From the NCBI RefSeq assembly GCF_000772045.1, contig NZ_CP009754.1:3286001-3350000 (forward strand): a stretch of 64,000 bases of DNA, given 5' to 3'. Positions within the stretch are counted from its first letter, which is position 1; each line of letters opens with the position of its first letter. The position numbers and the translations under genes were made by a program. The notes under the pieces are model-generated. The model searched no databases and was not told the DNA's origin. It was given only the letters and a program-made list of their open reading frames with translations. Positions 8,575 to 17,700 of this stretch are shown piece after piece. The DNA comes from Streptomyces sp. CCM_MD2014 (GTDB taxonomy: Bacteria > Actinomycetota > Actinomycetes > Streptomycetales > Streptomycetaceae).

Positions 8575-9164
8575 CGGACCACTCCCCCGGCGCGCTCGCC
8601 GCCCTGTGGCGCGCCCGGCGCCCGTCGGGGCCGCCCGTCGCGCACACGTTCCGCAGTGCGTACGCCGACCGCTGGGTCCGATTCCACAGCCTCCCCGGCT
8701 CGAAGCGCTATCCGGAGTCCGAGGACGAGTACGCGGTCGTGCTGCACCGGTACAACACGGTGCTCGACGAGTTGTTCGCAGACCGCCACGTGTACGTCGT
8801 GACCTCGGAGTGGTCCGGTGCGCCCGACGGACCGGCCGCGTTCCCGACGCCACGGCGGGAGCTGCACCCCAATGGCGTCCCTTGGTGGACCGACTCGGAC
8901 GAGGACGACCCCGACCCCGCCTTTCACACCCACACCCGCTTCTACGCGGACCTGCGTCCCTGGCGGCACGGCTGCGTCGACGCCCTGCTGCGCGCGGTGG
9001 CCGACGAGGCGCTCGTCGACGTGTTCGTCACGGACACGGAACTCCGCCGCATCCACCACCCGTACGACGGCGGTGCGGACGTCGTTCTCGCCACGCCCGG
9101 CGAGCGCGACCGGCTTCGCGGCCGTCACGCGGACTGGCTGTCCAGCCGGCCTTCCGGACTCTGA
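8571..9164 (+). CDS. DUF3885 family protein
   Basis: A 197-aa protein with motifs WVRFHSLPGSKRYPESEDEY, HRYNTVLDELFAD and HHPYDGGADVVLATPGERD. These match my memory of the DUF3885 group. It starts at a GTG that overlaps the stop of the DUF4291 gene (GTGA), which indicates coupling. Function unknown; DUF3885 proteins recur in accessory patches of Streptomyces genomes. Confidence 0.8.
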   Translation: MTDHSPGALAALWRARRPSGPPVAHTFRSAYADRWVRFHSLPGSKRYPESEDEYAVVLHRYNTVLDELFADRHVYVVTSEWSGAPDGPAAFPTPRRELHPNGVPWWTDSDEDDPDPAFHTHTRFYADLRPWRHGCVDALLRAVADEALVDVFVTDTELRRIHHPYDGGADVVLATPGERDRLRGRHADWLSSRPSGL

Positions 9165-9174
9165 GGGAGTCACC

Positions 9175-9795
9175 ATGTCCAGGGCGAAGAAGTCGCCCCT
9201 CACCGAGCCGTCGGTGCACGAGCCGCAGCTTTCGGCGTACCAGCGAGCCATGCGGGACCGGCTGCTCGCGGCGCCCGTGGTGGCCGCGCCCGAGCCCTGG
9301 CGATCCGTCGCCTTCGTAGCGGTCGGCGGGTTGCTCGGCATCGGTTTCGCCTCGCATCCCGAGAGCGGACGCGACCTGGTCATGGTCGTCTCGCACGACG
9401 GTCACGGCCTCTTCGACGCCGTCACCGGGGAGAAGATCGCCAGGGACCGGGACCCCGATCCCGAGAGCAGCACACCGGACGAGGCGGCCGATCTCTCCTG
9501 TCCCGGGCTGGGGCCGGTCGAAGGCAGCAGGGTGCACATCGCGGGCCTCTTCGGTGGCGGCCTGCACACCGGCACCCGGGACGGATGGGAGCTGGAGGTC
9601 GTCACCCCCGCCTGGCCGAACGAGCGCGTCCTGCTGTCCCGCGACGGCGGACTCCCGCACGCCGGTCCGCACGGGGAGGGCTGGTGGCACATTTTCCACG
9701 CCGACTACTCGACCTTCCGGGCGGCCGGCTTCTCGCCCTCCGGCCGGACCATCGCCGTGGCGACGAGCAGCGACCTGTCGCTGTGGACGCGCTGA
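9175..9795 (+). CDS. Unrecognised 206-aa protein
   Basis: A soluble protein beginning MSRAKKSPLTEPSVHEPQL at ATG 9175, which has a GAGGGA ribosome site close upstream and lies 10 bases after the DUF3885 gene, so it is in the same transcript. The middle has short beta-type stretches (LVMVVSHDGHGLFDAVTGEKIARD) and the end reads FSPSGRTIAVATSSDLSLWTR, which resembles one or two WD40/beta-propeller blades. Function unknown. Confidence 0.55.
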   Translation: MSRAKKSPLTEPSVHEPQLSAYQRAMRDRLLAAPVVAAPEPWRSVAFVAVGGLLGIGFASHPESGRDLVMVVSHDGHGLFDAVTGEKIARDRDPDPESSTPDEAADLSCPGLGPVEGSRVHIAGLFGGGLHTGTRDGWELEVVTPAWPNERVLLSRDGGLPHAGPHGEGWWHIFHADYSTFRAAGFSPSGRTIAVATSSDLSLWTR

Positions 9796-9833
9796 GCGGA
9801 CGAACCTGACCCGGAACGCCCGCCGGGCCCGGA

Positions 9834-10430
9834 TCACCCCACCCCGCGCAACCCCGCGACCAGGACCCGCACCAGCTCCCGCGCGTCGTACTGCGGGCTG
9901 GGGGTCTCCGCGCCGATGCAGAGGTTGCCGACGCCGCGCATGAGGGCGTAGGCCCCGACGTCGGTGTGGATCTCGCCGGAGGCGGTCGCGGCGGTGAGGA
10001 GGTCGGTGCAGACGGGGACGAGGCGGTCGAGGAAGTAGGCGTGGAGGGTCTCGAAGCCGGCGTTGTCGGACTGGAGGACCGCGGCGAGGCCGTGCTTGGT
10101 GACCAGGAAGTCGACGAAGAGGTCGATCCAGCTCGCGAGCGCGGCGTACGGGGTCGGGCTGCTCGCCAGCAGGGCGGGGCCGGCCTCGGCGCAGGCCTCC
10201 ACCTGGTGGCGGTAGACGCCGATGATGAGGTCCGCGCGGGTCGGGAAGTGGCGGTAGATCGTGGCCGTGCCGACGCCGGCCTCGGCCGCGATGTCGCGTA
10301 CGGGGGCCTCCACGCCCGATCTGACGAACACCGCGGCGGCCGCGTCGAGCAGGGTCTCCTCGTTGCGCCGGGCGTCCGCGCGCTTGGGCCGCGAGGCCGC
10401 CCGCCCCGTCGCCGCTTCGCCGTCCTTCAC
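9834..10430 (-). CDS. TetR family transcriptional regulator
   Basis: A 198-aa repressor. The N-terminal HTH reads RRNEETLLDAAAAVF then VRDIAAEAGVGTATIYRHFPTRADL, the standard TetR DNA-binding domain. The C-terminal part would bind a ligand. I chose the GTG at 10430, which has GGGAAGAG upstream; the longer reading frame passes through the operator region. It is divergent from an aldo/keto reductase and two operator-like repeats lie between them, so it most likely represses both. Confidence 0.9.
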   Translation of the reverse strand: MKDGEAATGRAASRPKRADARRNEETLLDAAAAVFVRSGVEAPVRDIAAEAGVGTATIYRHFPTRADLIIGVYRHQVEACAEAGPALLASSPTPYAALASWIDLFVDFLVTKHGLAAVLQSDNAGFETLHAYFLDRLVPVCTDLLTAATASGEIHTDVGAYALMRGVGNLCIGAETPSPQYDARELVRVLVAGLRGVG

Positions 10431-10454
10431 CGTGCTCTTCCCTTCACCGCTTGA

Positions 10455-10506
10455 TAAACGGGACAGCGTTCCGTATCGTCGGACGAGTAAACGGGACGGT
10501 GTTCCG
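10455..10506. promoter_or_regulatory. Two tandem TetR operator copies between tetR and the aldo/keto reductase
   Basis: TAAACGGGACAGCGTTCCG (10455-10473) and TAAACGGGACGGTGTTCCG (10488-10506) differ at two positions and are spaced 33 bases start to start, about three helical turns. Each copy is itself an imperfect dyad (CGGGAC facing GTTCCG). This is what a cooperatively bound divergent operator looks like. Confidence 0.65.
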
Positions 10507-10588
10507 CTTGGGCTCTCCATGATGCCAGAGCGTCGAGCCCGCCACCAAGCCATGCCACGTCACGCCACCCGCAGTGGAGGAACACGTC

Positions 10589-11626
10589 ATGCAGTACCGC
10601 ACCTTGGGCCGCACCGGAGTGCAGGTCAGCTCGCTCGCGCTCGGCGCCATGAACTTCGGCAGCATCGGGCGCACCACCCAGGACGAGGCCACCGCCATCG
10701 TCGACGCCGCCCTGGAGGCGGGGATCAACCTCATCGACACCGCCGACATGTACGGCGCCGGCGAGTCCGAGGAGATGGTCGGCAAGGCGATCGCCGGGCG
10801 TCGCGAGGACATCGTGCTGGCCACGAAGGCGAACATGCCGATGGGCGACGACCCCAACCACCAGGGCTCTTCGCGCCGTTGGCTGGTCACCGAGCTGGAC
10901 AACAGCCTGCGGCGGCTCGGCGTCGACCACGTCGACCTGTACCAGATCCACCGGTGGGACCCGAACACCAGCGACGAGGAGACGCTGTCCGCGCTCACCG
11001 ACCTGCAACGCGCCGGGAAGATCCGGTACTTCGGGTCCTCCACCTTCCCCGCGTACCGGATCGTCGAGGCGCAGTGGGCCGCCCGCGAGCACCGGCTGAG
11101 CCGGTACGTCACCGAGCAGCCCAGCTACTCCATGCTCCAGCGCGGGATCGAGAGCCACGTGCTGCCCGTGACCGAGCAGTACGGACTCGGCGTGCTGGTG
11201 TGGAGCCCGCTGGCCTCGGGGTGGCTGTCGGGCGCGGTGCGCGCGGGCCGGGAGGTCACCACGCACCGGTCCGGGTTCATGCCCGAGCGCTTCGACCCCT
11301 CGGTGCCCGCCAACCAGGCCCGGCTCGACGCCGTCGAGAAGCTGGCCGCCGTCGCCGACGAGGCCGGGCTCACGCTGATCCAGCTCGCGCTCGGCTTCGT
11401 GACCGCCCACCCGGCCGTGACCGGCGCGCTCGTCGGGCCCCGCACCCTGGACCACCTGCGCTCCCAGCTCGCCGCCGCCGACACCGTGCTCTCCGACGAC
11501 GTCCTCGACGCGATCGACGCCGTCGTCGCGCCGGGTACGGACCTGGCTGCGCACGAGAAGTTCGACGCCACGCCCGCGCTGCTCGACCCAGCGCTGCGCC
11601 GCCGGCGTCGGCCGGCGACCCGCTGA
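10589..11626 (+). CDS. Aldo/keto reductase
   Basis: A 345-aa NADP-dependent oxidoreductase. Family signatures are visible: GAMNFGSIGR near residue 20, the catalytic block with DTADMYGAGESEEMVG (Asp, Tyr), TKANMP (Lys), VDLYQIHRWDP (His), and the cofactor-binding end VGPRTLDHLRSQL. ATG 10589 follows GGAGG; an upstream GTG is in frame but lacks a site. The physiological substrate is not visible. Divergent control by the neighbouring TetR protein suggests a role in detoxifying aldehydes or quinones. Confidence 0.9.
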   Translation: MQYRTLGRTGVQVSSLALGAMNFGSIGRTTQDEATAIVDAALEAGINLIDTADMYGAGESEEMVGKAIAGRREDIVLATKANMPMGDDPNHQGSSRRWLVTELDNSLRRLGVDHVDLYQIHRWDPNTSDEETLSALTDLQRAGKIRYFGSSTFPAYRIVEAQWAAREHRLSRYVTEQPSYSMLQRGIESHVLPVTEQYGLGVLVWSPLASGWLSGAVRAGREVTTHRSGFMPERFDPSVPANQARLDAVEKLAAVADEAGLTLIQLALGFVTAHPAVTGALVGPRTLDHLRSQLAAADTVLSDDVLDAIDAVVAPGTDLAAHEKFDATPALLDPALRRRRRPATR

Positions 11627-11644
11627 GCGGCGCCCGCCGAGCGG

Positions 11645-12358
11645 TCAGCGTCCCGGCCGGCCCGCCGCCACCCCGCCGCGCCCCCGGGAGCGGTACACGA
11701 CGTACGGCCGCACCAGATAGCCCAGCGGTGCCGTGAAGGCGTGGACCAGGCGGGTGAAGGGCCACAGGGCGAAGAGGGCCATGGCGAGGAGCGCGTGCAG
11801 GCGGTAGACCAGCGGCGCCCCGGCCATCGCGGTCACGTCCGGGTCCAGGACAAACAGGCTGCGGAACCAGACCGAGACGCCGAGCCGGTAGTCGTACGTC
11901 GAGGCCGCGGTCGCCCCGGACGCGGTGGCCGTCAGTCCGGCGAGGACGACCGTGATCAGCAGGGGGTAGACCACCCGGTCGCCGCGGCTGGTCGCGGCCC
12001 GGACCGCCGGGGTGCGCAGGCGGCGGTACAGGAGGAGGGCGAGGCCCGCCAGGGTGGCCAAACCCGCCGTGCCGCCCGCGAGGAGGGCGTTGGTGTGGTA
12101 CAGCTCCTCGCTGATGCGCAGGCGGTCGGTCAGCGCCTCGGGGACCAGGAGACCGGCCGCGTGGCCCGCGATCACGAACAGCAGGCCGTAGTGGAAGAGC
12201 GGGCCGGCGACGCGCAGCAGCCGGCTCTCGTGCAGCTGGCTGGAGCGGGTGGTGAAGCCGAAGCGGTCGTAGCGATAGCGCCAGGCCGTGCCCGCCACCA
12301 GCACCACCAGGCTCAGGTAGGGCAGGACGCCCCACAGGGCGGTGTGCAGGTGCCTCAT
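11645..12358 (-). CDS. narI: Respiratory nitrate reductase gamma subunit NarI
   Basis: A 237-aa di-heme cytochrome b membrane subunit that takes electrons from menaquinol and passes them to NarH. Five hydrophobic segments are visible, with histidines in LFHYGLLFVIAGHAAG and YRLHALLAMALFALWPFTRLVHAFTAPLGY that fit the heme ligand positions. The N-terminal MRHLHTALWGVLPYL is typical. Its ATG overlaps the stop of narJ (ATGA). Confidence 0.93.
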   Translation of the reverse strand: MRHLHTALWGVLPYLSLVVLVAGTAWRYRYDRFGFTTRSSQLHESRLLRVAGPLFHYGLLFVIAGHAAGLLVPEALTDRLRISEELYHTNALLAGGTAGLATLAGLALLLYRRLRTPAVRAATSRGDRVVYPLLITVVLAGLTATASGATAASTYDYRLGVSVWFRSLFVLDPDVTAMAGAPLVYRLHALLAMALFALWPFTRLVHAFTAPLGYLVRPYVVYRSRGRGGVAAGRPGR

Positions 12359-13074
12359 CGGCGGACTCCTTCGTCGTGCGGCCCGGACTGCCCGTACGGC
12401 CCCGACTGCGCGTACGGCTCCGACCGCCCGTACGGCCCCGGCTGCCCGGACCGGGCGGGGAAGGCGCCCGGCACGTCCAGGCCCACCGCCTCCGCGGGCG
12501 GGCCGGTACGGGCCAGGCGCAGGGCCTCCTCACGGCTGGCCGGTGCCTGGCCCGGCAGGCACCGGGAGACTGCCTGGAGGAGGGCGGCGTAGGGGCTGTG
12601 GTACGCCTCCAGGGCGTAGCGCAGGACCTCGATCGCCGCGCGGTGCTCGGTCAGCAGCGCGGTGCCCGCGTCGGGGGTGCGGGCGGCGAACTCCAGCAAC
12701 AACGGCAGGAAGTCGGGCAGTTCGTCGTCCGGGGGCAGCCAGCCGTGGGCGCGGTACGCGGACTTGATACGGGCGAGTGCAGCGCCCCGGCGGCGGGTGT
12801 CACCGTCGGTGTAGTAGGTGAGGTAGAGGCAGCGGCGCCGGCTGCGGTCGAAGGTGGCGACGTAGCGGGCGGCCAGGGCCAGGGGGTCTTCCCGCTCCGC
12901 CTGGTCGCAGAAGGAGAGGAGGAGGGGGATCTCGGGGCCGGGGAGGGCGGCGACCGTCTCGCGGACGGTGCGCGGGCGGCGGGGCCAGTCGCGGTCCGGG
13001 TAGGCCAGCAGCAGGGAGGCCGCCTGGAAGACGACCGGGGCGACGGGGGCGCTTGCGGCACGGCCGCGGCTCAC
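12355..13074 (-). CDS. narJ: Nitrate reductase assembly chaperone NarJ
   Basis: A 239-aa TorD/NarJ-type chaperone needed to insert the molybdenum cofactor into NarG. The core reads FQAASLLLAYPDRDWPRR, CDQAEREDPLALAARYVATFD and YLTYYTDGDTRRRGAAL, as in the family, with DDELPDFLPLLLEFAA further on. The last 25 residues are an unusual low-complexity tail of repeated PYG-Q/R-S-G/E units. GTG start overlaps the narH stop (GTGA). Confidence 0.92.
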   Translation of the reverse strand: MSRGRAASAPVAPVVFQAASLLLAYPDRDWPRRPRTVRETVAALPGPEIPLLLSFCDQAEREDPLALAARYVATFDRSRRRCLYLTYYTDGDTRRRGAALARIKSAYRAHGWLPPDDELPDFLPLLLEFAARTPDAGTALLTEHRAAIEVLRYALEAYHSPYAALLQAVSRCLPGQAPASREEALRLARTGPPAEAVGLDVPGAFPARSGQPGPYGRSEPYAQSGPYGQSGPHDEGVRR

Positions 13075-14759
13075 AGCTCGGGCTCCGTCCGCACGGAGCG
13101 GCGGGCGCGCGGGAAGAGGCCGTCCGGGCGTCCCTTCCCGTTCCAGTTCAGGAGGTTGACCCGGCCGCGCAGGGACGTGGATCCGCGCAGGGACGTGAAC
13201 GTGCCGGAGGTGTCGGCGGTCGGCGGCGCGTGGAAGGCCTCCGGGTCGAACCCCCGGGCCTGCGACATCGCGCCCGCTCCAGCACCCGCACCGTCCGGCA
13301 TCATCCCCGGTCCGCCCTCGCCGTCCAGGCTGCAGCCCGCGCCGGTCCCGTCGGGGTCGGGGACGGAGCCGGTGTAGGTGGTCGGGATGACGTACCGCTC
13401 GTCGTACTTGGCGAGGGCGAGCAGGCGGTACAGCTCCAGGATGCCGGGCTCGTCCAGGCCGACCGCCTCGGCGATCCGCGGGTCCTGTGCCTCTCCGAGG
13501 TTCACGCGCCGCATGTGGGAGCGCATCGCCGCCAGCCGGCACAGGGCGGCCTCGACCGGCCCCGGGTCGCCCGCGGTGAAGAGTTCGGCGAGGTAGCCGA
13601 GGGGGATGCGGAGGGTGTCGATCGCGCCGAAGAGGGCGGCCGGGTCCTCCCCGTCGTGGCCGGTGCCCGTGAGGGCGTCGACGACCGGGGAGAGCGGCGG
13701 GACGTACCAGACCATGGGCATGGTGCGGTACTCCGGGTGCAGCGGGAGCGCGACGCGGTAGCGGCTGATCAGGGCGCGCACCGGGGAGCGGCGCGCGGCC
13801 TCGATCCAGTCGTGCGGGATGCCGGACGCCTGGGCCGCGCGGGCCACCTCGGGGTCGTCGGGGTCGAGGAAGCAGCCGAGCTGGGCCTCGTACAGGTCCT
13901 TCTCGTCGGTGACGGAGGCTGCGGCGCCGACCTTGTCGGGGTCGTAGAGCATGACGCCGAGGTAGCGGAGGCGGCCGACGCAGGTCTCGGAGCAGACGGT
14001 CGGGTCGCCGGCCTCGATGCGCGGGTAGCAGAAGGTGCACTTCTCGGCCTTGCCGGTGGCGTGGTTGAAGTAGACCTTCTTGTACGGGCAGCCGCTGACG
14101 CACATCCGCCAGCCCCGGCAGCGGTCCTGGTCGACGAGGACGATGCCGTCCTCGAGGCGCTTGTAGAGGGCGCCGGAGGGGCAGACGGCGACGCAGGACG
14201 GGTTGAGGCAGTGCTCGCAGATGCGGGGCAGGTAGAACATGAACGCCCGCTCGTAGTCGAGGCGGACCTGCTCGCTCATCCGGGCGAGGAGGGGGTCCGC
14301 GGCGAGCTGTGCGGGGCCGCCGCCCAGGTCGTCGTCCCAGTTGGGGCCCCAGATGATGGCGGTGGGGTGGCCGTCGATCGCCGAGCGGGGCGGGGCGGTG
14401 GGGATGTCGTCGCCGAGGGGGGCGGTGGTGAGGTTCTCGTAGTCGTAGGTCCAGGGCTGGTAGTAGTCGTCCAGGGTGGGGAGTTCGGGGTTGGCGAAGA
14501 GCCGGGCCAGGCGGCGGGCTCGGCCGCCGCTGCGCGGGACGAGGCGCCCGCCCTTGAGCCGCCAGCCGCCCTTCCACTTCTCCTGGTCCTCGTGGCCCCG
14601 GGGGTAGCCCTGGCCGGGGCGGGTCTCGACGTTGTTGAACCAGGCGTACTCGGTGCCGGTGCGGTTGGTCCAGGTCTGTTTGCAGGTGACCGAGCAGGTG
14701 TGGCAGCCGATGCACTTGTCGAGGTTCATGACCATCGCCACCTGTGCCATGACGCGCAT
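13071..14759 (-). CDS. narH: Respiratory nitrate reductase beta subunit NarH
   Basis: A 562-aa iron-sulfur subunit that carries electrons from NarI to NarG. Four cysteine groups are visible: CIGCHTCSVTC at the start, CEHCLNPSCVAVCP near 175, CRGWRMCVSGCP with Trp in place of one Cys (the [3Fe-4S] site), and CTFCYP with CSETC. This matches the classic four-cluster NarH. The C-terminus adds a Gly/Ala/Met-rich stretch followed by NLLNWNGKGRPDGLFP. The ATG shares one base with the narG stop (TGATG). Confidence 0.95.
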   Translation of the reverse strand: MRVMAQVAMVMNLDKCIGCHTCSVTCKQTWTNRTGTEYAWFNNVETRPGQGYPRGHEDQEKWKGGWRLKGGRLVPRSGGRARRLARLFANPELPTLDDYYQPWTYDYENLTTAPLGDDIPTAPPRSAIDGHPTAIIWGPNWDDDLGGGPAQLAADPLLARMSEQVRLDYERAFMFYLPRICEHCLNPSCVAVCPSGALYKRLEDGIVLVDQDRCRGWRMCVSGCPYKKVYFNHATGKAEKCTFCYPRIEAGDPTVCSETCVGRLRYLGVMLYDPDKVGAAASVTDEKDLYEAQLGCFLDPDDPEVARAAQASGIPHDWIEAARRSPVRALISRYRVALPLHPEYRTMPMVWYVPPLSPVVDALTGTGHDGEDPAALFGAIDTLRIPLGYLAELFTAGDPGPVEAALCRLAAMRSHMRRVNLGEAQDPRIAEAVGLDEPGILELYRLLALAKYDERYVIPTTYTGSVPDPDGTGAGCSLDGEGGPGMMPDGAGAGAGAMSQARGFDPEAFHAPPTADTSGTFTSLRGSTSLRGRVNLLNWNGKGRPDGLFPRARRSVRTEPEL

Positions 14760-17700
14760 CAGTAGGTGACCTCCTGGGAACGGCGCCGGATCGTGGTGAC
14801 GGCGTCGCGCTGGTTGCCGGTCGGGCCGTAGTAGTTGGGGGCGAAGGAGAGCTGGCCGTAGCCGCCGATCAGGTGGGTGGGCTTGACGAGCAGCTTGGTC
14901 AGGGAGTTGTGCACGCCGCCCCGGCGGCCGTTCGCCTCCGACTTGGGCACGTTCACCAGGCGTTCCTGCACGTGGTACATCAGCACGGTGCCGTCGGGGA
15001 TGCGGTGGGAGACGATCGCGCGGGCGACGACGACGCCGTGCGCGTTGACGGCCTCGACCCAGTCGTTGTCGGCGGCGCCGATCGCGTCGGCGTCGGCGGG
15101 GCTCATCCAGATGACGGGGCCGCCGCGGGCCAGGGTCTGCATCAGCAGGTTCTCCTGGTACTCGCTGTGGGTGGACCACTTGGCGTGCGGGGTGAGGTAG
15201 CGGACGGTGACCGCACGGCCCTCGCCCGCCGACGTCGGCGCGTCGCCCAGTTCGGCGAGATCCAGCGGGGGCCGGTAGACCGGGAGTTGCTCGCCCAGCT
15301 CGGCCATCCAGTCGTGGTCGACGTAGAAGTGCTGGCGGCCGGTGAGGGTGTGCCAGGGCTTCTTGTGCTCCGTGTTGACGGTGAACGGCGAGTAGCGCCG
15401 GTCGGGTCCCTCCTTGCCGGACCACTCGAAGCTCGCGCCGACCTGCACGGGCCGTTCCTGGGTGTCGGAGAAGACCACGCGCCGTTCCGCCACCGACGCG
15501 GCCAGCTCCGCGAGCCCGGCGCCGGGGCCGACGCGGTCGGCGAGCCGGTCGAAGCCCTCGGCGGCCAGGCGGCCGTTGGTGGTGCCGGACAGGGCGAGGA
15601 TGGCCTCGCAGAACTTGACGTCGGTGTCGAGCAGGGGGCGCCCCCGGGCCGGTCCGGCGGGTGCGGTGCCGCAGCGGGCGGCGAGCCAACGGGCCTCGTC
15701 GTGCGGGTTGACGGTGACGCCCTTGACGGTCATGCCGTGTTCCTCGGCCAGCGGGCCGAAGGCGGCGAGCCGGTCGGCGACGGCCGTGTAGTCCCGTTCC
15801 ACCAGGGTCACCCGAGGGGCGTTGCGGCCCGGCTCGATGGGGGTGCGGCCGTCGCGCCAGTCGGTGACCCGGCCGCCCGGCTGGGCGGTCTCGCCGGGGG
15901 TGTCGTGCTGGAGGGCGGTGGCGAGAAGGTCGTACGCCGTGTCGAGGCGGCCGGCGGCGAGTTCGCTCAGGCGGCGGGCGAGGGAGTGGAAGATTTCGAA
16001 GTCGGTGCGGGCCTGCCAGGGAGGGTTGATCGCGGGGCTGAAGGCGTGCACGAAGGGGTGCATGTCCGTGGAGGACAGGTCGTGCTTCTCGTACCAGGTG
16101 GCGGCGGGCAGCACGAGGTCGGAGAAGAGCGTCGTGGAGGTCATCCGGAAGTCGAGGCTGAGCAGCAGGTCGAGCTTGCCCTGCGGGGCGTCGTCCCGCC
16201 AGGCCACCGAGCGCGGCCGGTGCTCGGGCGGCGCCTCGTCGGCGGTGGCGCCGTCGCGGGCGCCGAGCAGGTGGCGCAGGAAGTACTCGTTGCCCTTGGC
16301 GGAGGAGCCGATCAGGTTGGCCCGCCACACGGTGAGCACGCGCGGCCAGTTGCGGGGCGCGTCGGGGTCCTCGCACGCGAAGTCGACGGCGCCCGAGGCC
16401 AGTTGCTCCGCGATCCACTCCCCCGGCTCCTGACCGCTCTCTCGGGCGCGGCGGCCCAGGTCGAGCGGGTTGGCGTCGAAGGTCGGGTACGACGGCATCC
16501 AGCCGAGCCGGGCCGACTGGGCGACCAGGTCGGCGGTGTGCAGCCCGGCGAGGGAGCCGGGCGCGGTGGGCGCGGCGAGGGCGTCGGCGGCGTGGGACTC
16601 GTACCGCCACTGGCCGCTGTGCAGGTACCAGTACGGGGTGCCCGCCATCTGCCGCGAGGGCCGGACCCAGTCGGCGGCCGTGGACAGCTGCTGCCAGCCG
16701 GTGTACGGGCGGACCTTCTCCTGGCCGACGTAGTGCGCCCAGCCGCCGCCGTTGACGCCCTGGCAGCCGGTGAGGATGAGCAGGGAGAGGAAGGAACGGT
16801 AGATGGTGTCGGAGTGGAACCAGTGGTTGGTGCCGGCGCCCATGACGATCACGCAGCGGCCGCGGGTCTGCTCGGCGGTGCGCGCGAACTCCCGGGCCGC
16901 GCGGACCGCCGCCCCGGCCGGGACGGAGGTGAGGCGCTCCTGCCAGGCGGGGGTGCAGGGCTGCTCGGCGTCGTCGTAGCCGGTGGGCCAGTGGCCGGCG
17001 AGGCCGGGGCGGGCGACGGCGTACTGGGCGAGGAGGAGGTCGTAGACGGTGGTGACGAGCCGGCCGCCGATCTCCCGGGCCGGTACGCCGCGCACGACGG
17101 TGGCGCCGGGTTCGTCGAAGCGGGGCAGCACCACCTCGACGCCGTCGTCGCCGCGGCCGCCCGTGTGCCCGTGCAGGGTGAGGAGCGGGTCGGTGCCGCC
17201 CAGGTCGAGGTTCCAGCGCCCTTCGCCGCCCTTGCCCCACCGGTCGCCGAGGGTGCCGTTCGGGACGACCACGTCGTCGGTGTCGGCGTCGATCAGCACC
17301 GGCATCCAGGCCCGCGCCGCGGCGTCGGCGTGCCGGCCGAGCCCGAGGTCGGCCGCGGTGACGAACTTGCCGGGCGTGTAGCGGTCCGCCGTGCGCCCCT
17401 CGCGGGGCCCGTCCGCGTGCCCGTCCGCGTGCTCGTCGAGGGCGACGAGGAAGGGCAGGTCGGTGAAGCGCTTGACGTAGTCGGTGAAGTACGGAACTTG
17501 ACGGCGCACGAAGAACTCGGTGAGCAGGACGTGTCCCATGGCCATGGCGAGCGCCCCGTCGGTGCCGGGGTGCGGGTGCAGCCACTCGTCGGCGAACTTG
17601 GTGGCGTCCGCGTAGTCCGGCGAGACGACGACGACCTTCTGGCCCCGGTAGCGCGCCTCCGCCATCCAGTGCGCGTCGGGGGTGCGGGTGACGGGGACGT

